Shown: positions 24,580-32,609, numbered from the stretch's first letter. The stretch is 46,504 nucleotides of DNA from Alphaproteobacteria bacterium (GCA_013288985.1 JABDAT010000008.1:1-46504); one strand, 5' to 3'. The notes: a model not told the origin generated them from the sequence alone. Program-made: numbers and translations.

Positions 24580-25527
24580 ATGCAAACAAGGATATTTTAC
24601 TTAAGCGTATTTGGCGCAATGTTGTTTAGTTACACTGCGGCAATTGCACAGCAGCCTCTGCCGCCTTTGCCTGCTGCTGAAACAGCTGCACTGCCGCCGC
24701 TGCCATCCAATGCTAATACGGCTCCGGCACCTCTGCCGGTTGCTGCTTCCTCTGCCAATACAACTCCTGCTGTTGCGACGACAGTCACTGTGCCATCCGC
24801 ACCGTCTCCTAACCCATCATTTCCTAAACTGCCCGATATGCCTTCTGCCTCTTCTATCTTTCCGGGTGCCTTGCCTCAGGATCCCAACACAGCGTCTGGG
24901 GGTTCACAGGATGCTAAAAATAATGCGGCGGTTTCTGCCATACCTGCATTGCCTTCGCTGCCTGCTGTCACCGGTAGTAATGCTGCACCTCCAGCGCCTG
25001 GAGCTAAACCAGCAGACAATGCTTCAGCAGGGCTATCCTCGGATACGTCCTCTAAAACGGAAGACGACAGCGTTAAAAAGCCTAAGTATAAAAAGGTCGC
25101 GCATCATGTGATGGCGCCGTCAACAGCCAGCACGTATTACCGCATGGAGCGCCTGCCCGATACCATATATAAGAAATCCTATGATCGGTTGAATCATCAT
25201 CTGCCGGTGGCGTATTACCAGAGCGATTATGATAAGCTCGTATTCATCACAGCTGCACATGACAATATTAATGGGTTGCGCGCGTTGCTTAATACTGGCC
25301 GCAGCGTGGAGTTGATGGATGAAGGCGGCAATACGCCTTTATTAGTTGCGATAAAGCATAACGCCATTAACACCACACGATTGCTGCTTGCGCGCCATGC
25401 AAATCCTAATGTGGTCGATGTTGGTGGTATGTCAGCATTACAGATTGCCACTAAAAACGGTAATTATGCCATTGTCCGCGCACTCGAAGAAATGGGTGCA
25501 CATACAGAGCAGGCAAACGCCCAGTAA
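24580..25527 (+). CDS. Secreted ankyrin-repeat protein with Pro/Ala-rich linker
   Basis: The 315-residue protein has a signal peptide (MQTRIFYLSVFGAMLFSYTAAIA, cleaved after AIA). A roughly 150-residue Pro/Ala/Ser-rich spacer with PPLP-type repeats follows. The C-terminal domain (about 205-310) has three ankyrin units, e.g. LVFITAAHDNINGLRALLN, NTPLLVAIKHNAINTTRLLL and SALQIATKNGNYAIVRALEE. The domain would sit in the periplasm or outside the cell, where ankyrin proteins are often anchored by such a spacer. It lies upstream of the large secreted metzincin. A 11-bp AT-rich hairpin overlaps its stop codon. Confidence 0.85.
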   Translation: MQTRIFYLSVFGAMLFSYTAAIAQQPLPPLPAAETAALPPLPSNANTAPAPLPVAASSANTTPAVATTVTVPSAPSPNPSFPKLPDMPSASSIFPGALPQDPNTASGGSQDAKNNAAVSAIPALPSLPAVTGSNAAPPAPGAKPADNASAGLSSDTSSKTEDDSVKKPKYKKVAHHVMAPSTASTYYRMERLPDTIYKKSYDRLNHHLPVAYYQSDYDKLVFITAAHDNINGLRALLNTGRSVELMDEGGNTPLLVAIKHNAINTTRLLLARHANPNVVDVGGMSALQIATKNGNYAIVRALEEMGAHTEQANAQ

Positions 25528-25559
25528 TTCTATATGATATTGTTTATTATATAGAATTA
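25525..25559 (+). terminator. AT-rich hairpin over the stop codon of the ankyrin gene
   Basis: A perfect 11-bp inverted repeat (25525-25535 with 25549-25559, 13-nt loop) begins at the TAA stop codon. All pairs but two are A-T and no T-run follows, so it may slow rather than end transcription; it could also be bidirectional. Confidence 0.45.
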
Positions 25560-25586
25560 TATAACCCCTATAAAGATATTACACTC

Positions 25587-25623
25587 AAGTATTAATAAAT
25601 AATAAATACTTATGGGATATAAT
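25587..25623 (+). promoter_or_regulatory. Candidate promoter/operator of the metzincin gene
   Basis: A perfect TATAAT (25618-25623) lies 23 bp before the start codon. A 7-bp inverted repeat, AAGTATT with AATACTT (25587-25593 with 25605-25611), covers the expected -35 region. No good -35 hexamer is seen, which together with the repeat suggests an activator-dependent or repressed promoter. The TATAAT is close to the ATG and this is AT-rich DNA, so confidence is low. Confidence 0.4.
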
Positions 25624-25646
25624 ATCTCGTTATCAATAGGGATATT

Positions 25647-28571
25647 ATGGCCCAGCCGTCTTTACTGACAAAACTTCAGGTAGGTACTATACTTGCGACG
25701 ACACCGCTTCTGGCTGGAGGTGTTGCGAATGCACAAACACCACCAGCATCAACTCCCACAAGAATACAACACTATAATATACAAGAGCAACAGCAGCAGG
25801 AGGCTGTAAGGCAGGACGTAATACAATACGGCGATCATACGATGTATGAAATTTTTACTAATCCGCATTTTGCAGGAGTGTTAAAAGACATTGGGTTTGG
25901 ATCTGGCACTAATTACGAACAAAATTTATTACAGACGAGCCCTCTGGGCAATGCAGTGTATAAGAATACGCGATTAAGCGAATGCATCGATAAAAATGCA
26001 CATTATAATTATGAGCTTGAAAGTCGCATTAATGATGCCGTCCCTGCAGCAATTGCTAAAATGGCGGCGCAGGGAATAACCGTTGCAGATGCATTAAAAC
26101 AGGATAGCGCTGTGGCTGCTGCTAATATGGGAATTAATAAAGGCTTATATAGCCTGTTTTTGAATGAAGCTGTCCATCCCGCTATACAGTCTTTTGCCAA
26201 TAATGCTAAATTAAAGGATATGTTTGATGGGAATGGTCTTCCCAAAAAACAGAATATTGATAATGCATATGCGGCAGTACTTTCTAAAGTGCCATTGGGT
26301 GATCTAGCTAAGCCGGAGTTAGACCTATTCTGCATTATTATTGGTGAGAGAACCCATGATGCCCAATACGATAAAGCAGGTGGTAAGCAAAACTGCCTTC
26401 TTGCATCACAACTTTTATCTAATGCCGGGCCGTTTCTTTATTTAGCAGGATCAAAATTCACTGTCGGAGATATACTTACCCCTGGTTCAGGGCTTGTGGC
26501 AGATCCTGTGAAAACAAAGAATGTGCTCAATGCATTAGCCGATGATGCCATAAATTTTGGAAAAGACTATACCTCCCGGGCTGTTAAGAACGGCGTTTCC
26601 ATATATGATGCTATTGCTAATTCTGATGATGCAAACGGTGTTCTGAAATATTATTTTTCTATTATTAGCAGTGATCATGGGGTTGTTCCGCTTCTTCAGA
26701 AAAGAGGCATTACTACTGTAGCCAACGCAATAGCGGGCGAATATTTTAAGCATGTTCCTCTTGCGTCTGTTCTTAGCTCAGATGGATTCATTGATGATAG
26801 AAAATTGCGCGATATGGCTATTGTAGCTGTGAAGGATAAAACACTTTCTGAAGTTGGGCCTGAATTCCTTGAGGCGGTGCTTGGACCGGACGCTGCTGCA
26901 ATTGTTGCACAAAATATCTTGAATAACCCGGAAGATATTCACCGCAAGAGAATGGCGGACAGAACAAAGATGGGGTATTTTATAACCAATGATGATCCGC
27001 ATGGGCATAAGACTTTTGTTAAGATAAGGCAGTTTGTAAATGATGCCTATCCTCCTCAGGCCCGTGCTGCTGATGAAATTGGCACCGCCAGCAACACATG
27101 GCCGCAATCTAAGCAGAACGGTATTACTACGATATATTATTCTTTTAATGTTGAGGCTAACAAAGCACTTCAGAAAAATGGAAGTTTTGTCAATGATGCA
27201 AATGGCGGCACGCAAGCCATGCCATCTGAGGAAGGTGTATTAACGCGTGAAGAAAGAACAACAAAAGTTTTGACACCCAATGAGCAGCTTGTGGCAAAAT
27301 ATGCACTGGCCTGTATAGCGCGTGGCGTAAATCTTCAGTTTGAATATAGTGATAAATTGCCGGCAGGACCTGATGGAACCCCTATAGGCATAGTTTTTTC
27401 TACGGCTGATCTGTCGGATGAAGCGGTTTATGATAAGGGGGCAGGGTCCATGGCTGGCCATATGGCATCAGAAGATAATGTATTAGGGCATGCAGAGCTT
27501 TGCCATGTGGTATTGGATAAATCCTATGCTCTTATTCCCTCTACAATGGAGCATGAAATTCTGCATGCTGTAGGGCTTTCCCATGATTTTGACCCGGGCT
27601 TTGCCAGGCCCTTGCCCGGTACAAAAATTATAGGAGAGCAGTATACGCCTGGTATTGATAACAGCGTTACTATTATGTCCTATAGATTTGCAATGAATCC
27701 TATTACGCCCATGCTTGGCGATGAAATAGCGCTCAAGCGTGAATTCGGCGCACCTCCGGCTAATGCAAGCGATACGGTTTATACGTTGGGTGAGGGGAGC
27801 CTCCATGATATCGTTAGCCATCCAAATGGTGCCACTACCATATGGATAAATAATGATAAAACCAATGAACTTGCAGAGACGATTATGGTCACGGGTGGAA
27901 ATAATACGCTTGATTTCAGTACACTCAATGGCAAGCCCGTTGCCCTGCAAGATTTATTAGATCTCTCCAAAGGTTCTAATATAATCTCGCCGCAGGATAG
28001 ACCCTCGACCTATTTATCAGTAATGGGCAAGATACAAACAGTGATTATCAGCCAAGGCCATCTTAAGGGAGCGGCGGGGCCTGGTACACTTGAGATAAAA
28101 ATCAACGGCTCGATTAATGGTAACGGGGGACATAAGACGCTGGTTGGCGGAACAGAAGACACGGTTTTCACTGGCGGCCCTAAACATAGTGACCGCATTG
28201 TAATTCATGCCGATCCCCAGCACGCCGATAGCAGGGATTTTTTTTGGGATTATAATCCCAAAAGTGATATGATTATCGCACCTAGGGAGACTCAGATGGT
28301 TACTCTGGAGAGCGATCCTTATAATAAGAACATACTAATATTTCTTGGAAGTGATGGCGGGCTGCTTAAATCGCTGGATATAGCGACTGTAGACGCTGGG
28401 CGGTTGAAAGTAGCGGATATCCATGTTGAATCCCCGGATGGTAGAAAATTGCCGGTAATAGAAAAGATGGAAGCGATGCATATTGAGGGCAGCATTCAGA
28501 AGCCAACAGATGAGCTAATGCATGCCCAGCAGGTTATTCCACCAAATCTTTCAAAAACTCCCCGGCGGTGA
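25647..28571 (+). CDS. Large secreted metzincin (serralysin/M10-like) zinc protease
   Basis: The 974-residue protein has an N-terminal export signal (hydrophobic 11-29, ending GGVANAQ). Around residue 636 it has HEILHAVGLSHD, a complete metzincin zinc site (HExxHxxGxxHD), followed by the Met-turn TIMSYRF near 676. Then MLGDEIALKREFGAP and a DTVYTLGEGS segment follow, as in serralysins after the catalytic domain. About 600 residues precede the protease domain, far more than the normal propeptide. They have helical units with no recognised fold. The C-terminus (700-974) has beta-rich blocks but no clear RTX GGxGxD repeats. AGGG lies before the ATG. It is probably an exported virulence or nutrient-acquisition protease. 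Confidence 0.8.
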   Translation: MAQPSLLTKLQVGTILATTPLLAGGVANAQTPPASTPTRIQHYNIQEQQQQEAVRQDVIQYGDHTMYEIFTNPHFAGVLKDIGFGSGTNYEQNLLQTSPLGNAVYKNTRLSECIDKNAHYNYELESRINDAVPAAIAKMAAQGITVADALKQDSAVAAANMGINKGLYSLFLNEAVHPAIQSFANNAKLKDMFDGNGLPKKQNIDNAYAAVLSKVPLGDLAKPELDLFCIIIGERTHDAQYDKAGGKQNCLLASQLLSNAGPFLYLAGSKFTVGDILTPGSGLVADPVKTKNVLNALADDAINFGKDYTSRAVKNGVSIYDAIANSDDANGVLKYYFSIISSDHGVVPLLQKRGITTVANAIAGEYFKHVPLASVLSSDGFIDDRKLRDMAIVAVKDKTLSEVGPEFLEAVLGPDAAAIVAQNILNNPEDIHRKRMADRTKMGYFITNDDPHGHKTFVKIRQFVNDAYPPQARAADEIGTASNTWPQSKQNGITTIYYSFNVEANKALQKNGSFVNDANGGTQAMPSEEGVLTREERTTKVLTPNEQLVAKYALACIARGVNLQFEYSDKLPAGPDGTPIGIVFSTADLSDEAVYDKGAGSMAGHMASEDNVLGHAELCHVVLDKSYALIPSTMEHEILHAVGLSHDFDPGFARPLPGTKIIGEQYTPGIDNSVTIMSYRFAMNPITPMLGDEIALKREFGAPPANASDTVYTLGEGSLHDIVSHPNGATTIWINNDKTNELAETIMVTGGNNTLDFSTLNGKPVALQDLLDLSKGSNIISPQDRPSTYLSVMGKIQTVIISQGHLKGAAGPGTLEIKINGSINGNGGHKTLVGGTEDTVFTGGPKHSDRIVIHADPQHADSRDFFWDYNPKSDMIIAPRETQMVTLESDPYNKNILIFLGSDGGLLKSLDIATVDAGRLKVADIHVESPDGRKLPVIEKMEAMHIEGSIQKPTDELMHAQQVIPPNLSKTPRR

Positions 28572-28596
28572 ACGGGCTGTTCACAAAGAATATTAA

Positions 28597-28709
28597 GGTA
28601 GTGTCTCAGTTTAAATTTTTTTTCTTCTCCGTCATACCGTGATTTAACTGACCTTGTTGCACGGGATGACAGTGAGGGAGTCATTAAGGATTGAAACTGA
28701 GATACTGCC
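28597..28709. mobile_element. MITE-like nested palindromic element
   Basis: Outer 16-bp inverted arms (28597-28612 with 28694-28709, 14 of 16 matching) enclose an inner pair (28631-28641 with 28660-28670, 10 of 11 matching) that begins GTCAT. The 113-bp unit has no gene of its own. Terminal inverted repeats, small size and its place directly behind the metzincin stop fit a miniature inverted-repeat element or decayed IS end. The inner arm shares GTCAT-CC with the lipB palindrome at 39042. Confidence 0.55.
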
Positions 28710-29049
28710 CAATATTGACTATTGGGAAAATTCCCTATACGTTGGGGCGATACATACTGAAATATCCATAAACATATACCACGAAGTTAAAGAAAAAATC
28801 CGTTATACAGAGTTGTTAAAAAGCACGCTCTGCCAATTTCTTGACAAGTCGGCGGATTACTCGCGCTGTAAAATGCTGGTAAGCGTCAGCGATTATCATC
28901 ATGTGCTGGCCTGCATACGTGAAGCCATTGATGAAATGTTTTATGAAGAAATCAGCGAAGCCAAAAAAATAAAAGAAAGTTATGAAAACGAGAACTGGCA
29001 ACACTGCAAAAAAGAATATTATGCAATCCTTTGCAGCGGCGCCTATTGA
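28654..29049 (+). CDS. Hypothetical ORF, 5' end disrupted by the palindromic element
   Basis: The open frame gives 131 residues from a TTG inside the MITE-like element. Only the part after about 28710 (from NIDYWENSLYVGAIHTEIS onward) looks like a natural protein, with charged helices such as CIREAIDEMFYEEISEAKK. No ATG or GTG lies in the right place, so the element has probably replaced the true start and the gene may be a remnant. It overlaps the SPASM gene by 68 bp in another frame. No family was recognised. Confidence 0.4.
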   Translation: MLHGMTVRESLRIETEILPNIDYWENSLYVGAIHTEISINIYHEVKEKIRYTELLKSTLCQFLDKSADYSRCKMLVSVSDYHHVLACIREAIDEMFYEEISEAKKIKESYENENWQHCKKEYYAILCSGAY

Positions 29050-29542
29050 GGGCGCTCCCAAAGGAGATGGCTGGGGACGCAGCACCTATGCACCCATTCC
29101 GGGCGCAGGGCAAACCCGTTCATGCACGGATCCCTGGGCTTATGCCCAGATTCTTGGCAATGGCGAAGTACGGCCATGCTGTTTTACCGGCCTGTCACTG
29201 GGTGTGATTAATGAAAACACAAGTTTTGAGGAAGTCTATAATGGTGAAGTCGCCATGCGTTTGCGCCGCGAGCTGCTTACCGGCGAATTGGATAAATATT
29301 GCAGCATCTGTAATATGAAAGCGATTGTACCTGTGGAAGAATTCCAACGCAGCATCGAAAAGCTGCACAAGCGTGCGAATAATGCCCCGGTCATTACCTA
29401 TACGGGTAACCCCTGGGAGCGCGGCCGCATAGGTTTAACGGGACGTTATATACGAAAGTTTTCACAGATTACGCCTTTGCGCCGACTGGCAAAAACTATT
29501 ATGCCTACGCGCCTTTGGCTCTATTTACGCCGCGTAGCCTGA
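28982..29542 (+). CDS. Stand-alone SPASM-domain iron-sulfur protein
   Basis: The 186-residue protein contains CTDPWAYAQILGNGEVRPCC, then LGVINENTSFEEVYN, a LRRELLTGELDKYCSIC segment and basic helices. This is the SPASM domain of radical SAM enzymes, which ligates auxiliary [4Fe-4S] clusters through its cysteines. No radical SAM CxxxCxxC domain is present before it, so it is either a stand-alone SPASM protein or a fragment. ATG 28982 has AGAAAG upstream; ATG 29024 is an alternative. The upstream ORF is overlapped in another frame. The role is unknown; such proteins often sit near glycan or peptide-modification genes. Confidence 0.75.
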   Translation: MKTRTGNTAKKNIMQSFAAAPIEGAPKGDGWGRSTYAPIPGAGQTRSCTDPWAYAQILGNGEVRPCCFTGLSLGVINENTSFEEVYNGEVAMRLRRELLTGELDKYCSICNMKAIVPVEEFQRSIEKLHKRANNAPVITYTGNPWERGRIGLTGRYIRKFSQITPLRRLAKTIMPTRLWLYLRRVA

Positions 29543-30019
29543 TTACTTTTTCTTCGTTTCTAGGCCTGTTGATGAAGTGCTTGGTTGCGCAGTGGCTGGC
29601 TTTGAGATTGCAATGGCATCTGTCAGCACGGCGCGTTCTTGCGGCGTGAATTGTTTAGCCAGTTCAATGATAGCCTCTGCAAGACGCTGCTTCATATGCG
29701 TATGTATATCTTCCATATGATGAATTTGCGTCATGTATGCCTCTGCATTAAAAGGCTCGGCGGACAGAATCAGGCCTGATTCTTTTTTGGCTTCCACCAT
29801 TTGCTCATGCAGTTTGTCCACATCCTGCCACGCGTCATGCATCGTATCTTCAAATAATTTGCGTTTATCGCCGGGCAGCTGTGCTGCCATTTCCGGCAAA
29901 GTATGGGAAAGTGGAGCCGGCCAAAATAGACAATGTGATAATGCGCCCAGCCCTATTCCTGCCAGCAATATATTCAGCACTAGCGAGGTAATAAGAATAA
30001 TTTTAATGCGGCGCGTCAT
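29543..30019 (-). CDS. CnrX-like periplasmic metal/stress sensor (Metal_resist family)
   Basis: This 158-residue protein has an N-terminal membrane anchor (residues 6-28, IILITSLVLNILLAGIGLG). A four-helix hooked-hairpin domain follows with the LxxQ-type signature region QFTPQERAVLTDAI. Potential ligands include KLHEQM and QIHHMEDIHTHMKQR, comparable to His/Met/Glu ligands in CnrX. In Cupriavidus, CnrX senses Ni/Co in the periplasm and signals through anti-sigma CnrY to ECF sigma CnrH. The gene overlaps the preceding anti-sigma candidate by 4 bp and is last in the four-gene unit. It may equally sense envelope stress, as CpxP relatives do. Confidence 0.8.
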   Translation of the reverse strand: MTRRIKIILITSLVLNILLAGIGLGALSHCLFWPAPLSHTLPEMAAQLPGDKRKLFEDTMHDAWQDVDKLHEQMVEAKKESGLILSAEPFNAEAYMTQIHHMEDIHTHMKQRLAEAIIELAKQFTPQERAVLTDAIAISKPATAQPSTSSTGLETKKK

Positions 30020-30426
30020 AATGTAGCTCCATCTTCATCTAAATAGCTCTCTGTAGAAGCAGCATGCTGGTTGAAGGTCATAGGAGATACCAGCCCAAAT
30101 CCAAGAGTAAATCCGATAATGAGTGTAGCGGCAATCGCTACCGGGTTAAATTCTTTTATGAATTGCGTAAACTGCCATTTCTCTTCAGAAAAACGCACCG
30201 TACTGTATGCGGCGGCAATGATGCGATCGGCGAGCCGGCTGCTGGCAGCTTCCAGCGGGCGTTTATTCAATAGCTGCTCAAAACGTTTTTCTTCCTCAAA
30301 TAAAGCAGCATCCGTGGGGTGGCGCAGTGCTTGGAAGCCCACGCCCTGCAAATCCGCAGGCCATGATTCTATATCTGAGCCATAGCAGGCAAGATATTCA
30401 CGAAGTTTTTTCTGATCATTTTTCAT
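30016..30426 (-). CDS. Candidate single-TM anti-sigma factor (CnrY-like position)
   Basis: The 136-residue protein has a helical cytoplasmic N-terminus (about 1-90) rich in Arg, Leu and Glu and one transmembrane helix (about 95-115, VAIAATLIIGFTLGFGLV). A short periplasmic tail of some 20 residues follows. It shares no strong sequence motif with known anti-sigma families such as ZAS, and no zinc-binding HxxxCxxC is present. Its identity rests on topology and on being 4 bp downstream of the ECF sigma gene and overlapping the sensor gene. Anti-sigma function is therefore inference. Confidence 0.65.
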   Translation of the reverse strand: MKNDQKKLREYLACYGSDIESWPADLQGVGFQALRHPTDAALFEEEKRFEQLLNKRPLEAASSRLADRIIAAAYSTVRFSEEKWQFTQFIKEFNPVAIAATLIIGFTLGFGLVSPMTFNQHAASTESYLDEDGATL

Positions 30427-30430
30427 AGTT

Positions 30431-31069
30431 TTAGCTTTCGGTCATGAATCTGCATTGTTCTTTTAATGTTGTTTTTGCCCGCATTATCAGTGCCTGAAGC
30501 GCTTTCAGGCGAAGCCCCATAATGCTTGCGGCTTCTTGATTAGACAGGCCCTCATAAAAACATAAATTAAGGGCAATCCGCTGGCGTTCGGGTAATAACA
30601 CAATCTGTTTATCAAGTAGCTTCTGCCTTTCATTTTCCAGCATCACTCCTTCTTGTGTAATGCGCTCATCTTCAATTCCTGTATCATCTATCAACTGCAG
30701 CGGCCGCTTTTTCTTATGCTGATCGAGGCATAAATTCACAACAACACGGTAAAACCATGTGGTGAATAATACGTTTCTATCAGCCTGCCACAATCCAGGG
30801 CGTTCCCATAACTTCAGAAATGCATCCTGCACTATGTCTTCTGCTTCCGTCCGCCGTCCTGTAAACCTATAAGCAACCCTATAGAAACGCTCGCTGTGGC
30901 GTCTTACCAATATTGCAAAAGCCTCATGATTACCTTCACTTACACCTTCAAGTAACTGTGAGTCATCTTCCTCGTCACGTGCTCCTGCCGGTATTGCTTT
31001 CTTTACTAAAGAAAGCGTTGCCCCAGTGATATTAGTCTGTTTCCGGTTGATGATAGGACTCTTCCTCAT
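30431..31069 (-). CDS. RpoE/ECF-type RNA polymerase sigma factor
   Basis: The protein has sigma region 2 (AFAILVRRHSERFYRVAYRF, TEAEDIVQDAFLKLWERP) and region 4 (LPERQRIALNLCFYEGLSNQ, EAASIMGL). The chosen start is the ATG at 31069 (212 residues). The frame stays open to 31261, but that extra part is antisense-like Arg/Trp-rich sequence and overlaps the end of the upstream gene. Even the chosen start overlaps that gene by 38 bp. As second gene in a four-gene unit with an anti-sigma candidate and a periplasmic sensor, it should drive a metal- or envelope-stress regulon, probably including its own operon. Confidence 0.9.
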   Translation of the reverse strand: MRKSPIINRKQTNITGATLSLVKKAIPAGARDEEDDSQLLEGVSEGNHEAFAILVRRHSERFYRVAYRFTGRRTEAEDIVQDAFLKLWERPGLWQADRNVLFTTWFYRVVVNLCLDQHKKKRPLQLIDDTGIEDERITQEGVMLENERQKLLDKQIVLLPERQRIALNLCFYEGLSNQEAASIMGLRLKALQALIMRAKTTLKEQCRFMTES

Positions 31070-31550
31070 TGTGGTGTGACCATCCCTCATGTTGCCATTG
31101 AGGGTGATGATGCCCCATTTCATGGAATTTTGCCAGTGTCTTGCGTTCTTGCGGGCTGAATTGCGCCACTGCCGACGCAAAAGCATTCTCCATATTGGCT
31201 TTGGCTTTTGCCTCCAGCGCGTAAAGCTTACGTTTCTTTGCGAGATACATTTCTTTATCAAAAGCAGGGGCTATCAGCAGGGCATGCAAATCCTCATGCA
31301 ATATGCGTATCTTCTCTTCCAGAGGCTTATTCTGCTTATGGGCGGCCATCATTGCATTATGCAGAATTTTCTGATCATCTGACGATAAGCCTGTAAAGGG
31401 TGTGCTTGGATGCGAGTGAGCACACTCCGTTTGTCCAGAGGGGGTATGTGTCCTATGTCCCTGCTCATCCCAATCTCCTGCACAGGCTATACCGGCTGTA
31501 AGAAGCACGGTGGCGATGATGCCTGTGGGTAGCAACGCGCTGACCTTCAT
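31032..31550 (-). CDS. His-rich Spy/CpxP-like periplasmic protein
   Basis: The ATG at 31550 follows GCAGGAGACACAC, a strong ribosome-binding site, and gives 172 residues. A signal peptide ending AGIACAG precedes a His-rich start (HRTHTPSGQTECAHSHPST). The middle is a Spy/CpxP-type helical domain with the LTxxQ-like FSPQERKTLAKF. The tail is a second His cluster, HEMGHHHPQWQHEGWSHHNE. It should bind metal (Ni, Co, Cu or Zn) in the periplasm. It is the first gene of the sigma/anti-sigma/sensor unit, overlapping the sigma gene by 38 bp. A longer frame to 31694 lacks a signal and is less likely. Confidence 0.85.
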   Translation of the reverse strand: MKVSALLPTGIIATVLLTAGIACAGDWDEQGHRTHTPSGQTECAHSHPSTPFTGLSSDDQKILHNAMMAAHKQNKPLEEKIRILHEDLHALLIAPAFDKEMYLAKKRKLYALEAKAKANMENAFASAVAQFSPQERKTLAKFHEMGHHHPQWQHEGWSHHNEEESYHQPETD

Positions 31551-31591
31551 GTGTGTCTCCTGCAATATATCTCTGCCATTGTTTAAAAATG

Positions 31592-31624
31592 CCCAGGCTT
31601 GGTAAGGCAAAGTCCAAGCCTGGG
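31592..31624 (-). terminator. Hairpin in the leader of the sigma operon
   Basis: A perfect 11-bp stem (31592-31602 with 31614-31624, 11-nt loop) is followed on the minus strand by CATTTTTAAAC. It lies 170 bp beyond the mlaC stop and 42 bp before the start of the Spy-like gene. It could be the terminator of mlaC or a conditional terminator in the 5' leader of the stress operon. The second would be an attenuation control. Confidence 0.6.
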
Positions 31625-31794
31625 GCGGCCATAAAGCCAACAAGAATCTGCCTGTCTTTGGGGAGTTTAAATAAAGCCAGTGCAGACTAACCATTGCAAG
31701 CGGGGTAGATGCTTACCTACGTTATACGCATACGCTTGAGAAAGTCTCCGCAAAGAGGCAAAATAATTTTAAGCAGGGATTAGGCCTGAAATGG

Positions 31795-32442
31795 CTATTT
31801 CATCGACAGGGTGAATTCTTTTTTGTCGGATTTCATGAGCTGCTCGAGCTTTTTTATTACTCCGTCCACCCCCTGCTGTGTGGCAAGGGATGCAAACTCG
31901 GCTCGGTGGCTGGAGATAAGGCTCACATTTTCAATTATGATGTCATGCACCCTATAATGCGTGTCTTTATCGGCAATGATATAATCAACTTTCAGATTCA
32001 CCTGGTTCATAAGCTGCATCTGAGTGCGTACGCTGAACTCATCATTTTCACGGTCATTGACGCTGAAAATTTTGATGTCATATATGCTTTTGCTGGGATT
32101 TTCGGCGAAGCTGGTGACATAGGTTTCGGTAAGGAATTGACGGTATAGCGCCGTATAGCGTTCTCTTTGCGCGTCTGTTGCATCTTTCCAAGCGCGACCC
32201 AGAACGAATTTAGCAATCCAGTCGATATCCACGGAATCACTGAATGCCTGCCGCAATATATTCTTTCTGTCACCGTAGGATTTTTTATGGTCGTGAAGGA
32301 TATTAAGCACAATCTGGGCAAAATCTTTGGCGTAAGCTTCGCGTTCCTGGTGAGTTGTTGACTCTGCTTGTGCAGATGTAAAACAGGTCAGGCAAACTAT
32401 GCAGACCAGAAGAAGGCAGAGGGAATGTTTTATCTGCAGCAT
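31795..32442 (-). CDS. mlaC: MlaC-family periplasmic phospholipid-binding protein
   Basis: The 215-residue protein has a signal peptide (CLLLVCIVCLTCFTSAQA) and the MlaC/Ttg2D domain: a DWIAKFVLGRAWKDATDAQR segment, RYTALYRQFLTETYVTSF and a later VDYIIADKDTHYRVHDIII. MlaC shuttles phospholipids between the outer-membrane MlaA complex and the inner-membrane MlaFEDB transporter, keeping outer-leaflet asymmetry. None of the other mla genes is adjacent, so it is either a dispersed locus or a homologue with its own role. It is a monocistronic minus-strand gene between an AT-rich spacer and the sigma operon. Confidence 0.9.
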   Translation of the reverse strand: MLQIKHSLCLLLVCIVCLTCFTSAQAESTTHQEREAYAKDFAQIVLNILHDHKKSYGDRKNILRQAFSDSVDIDWIAKFVLGRAWKDATDAQRERYTALYRQFLTETYVTSFAENPSKSIYDIKIFSVNDRENDEFSVRTQMQLMNQVNLKVDYIIADKDTHYRVHDIIIENVSLISSHRAEFASLATQQGVDGVIKKLEQLMKSDKKEFTLSMK

Positions 32443-32609
32443 GTGTATCTCTTTCGACGCAATGATTCCGAATGACGATTATAGGAAACAGTCATTAACA
32501 TTTTATAAAAACTATATTGAATTTTATATAATTTGCTTGGATTATATTGCAGTTAATATACTGTAATATAAACATATTTTATTAAGATGTTTTTGAACGT
32601 GATAATAAA

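Noticed and set aside
24611..25111. Plus-strand 166-residue Leu/Arg-rich frame
   Set aside because: Shadow of the Pro/Ala-rich linker of the ankyrin gene in another frame.
31070..31261. N-terminal extension of the ECF sigma factor
   Set aside because: It is a shifted frame over the His-rich gene, rich in Arg and Trp, and lacks any sigma region 1 or 2 feature.
31551..31694. Longer start of the Spy-like gene
   Set aside because: It would bury the signal peptide 48 residues inside the protein and crosses the hairpin at 31592-31624; AGGAG precedes the ATG at 31550.
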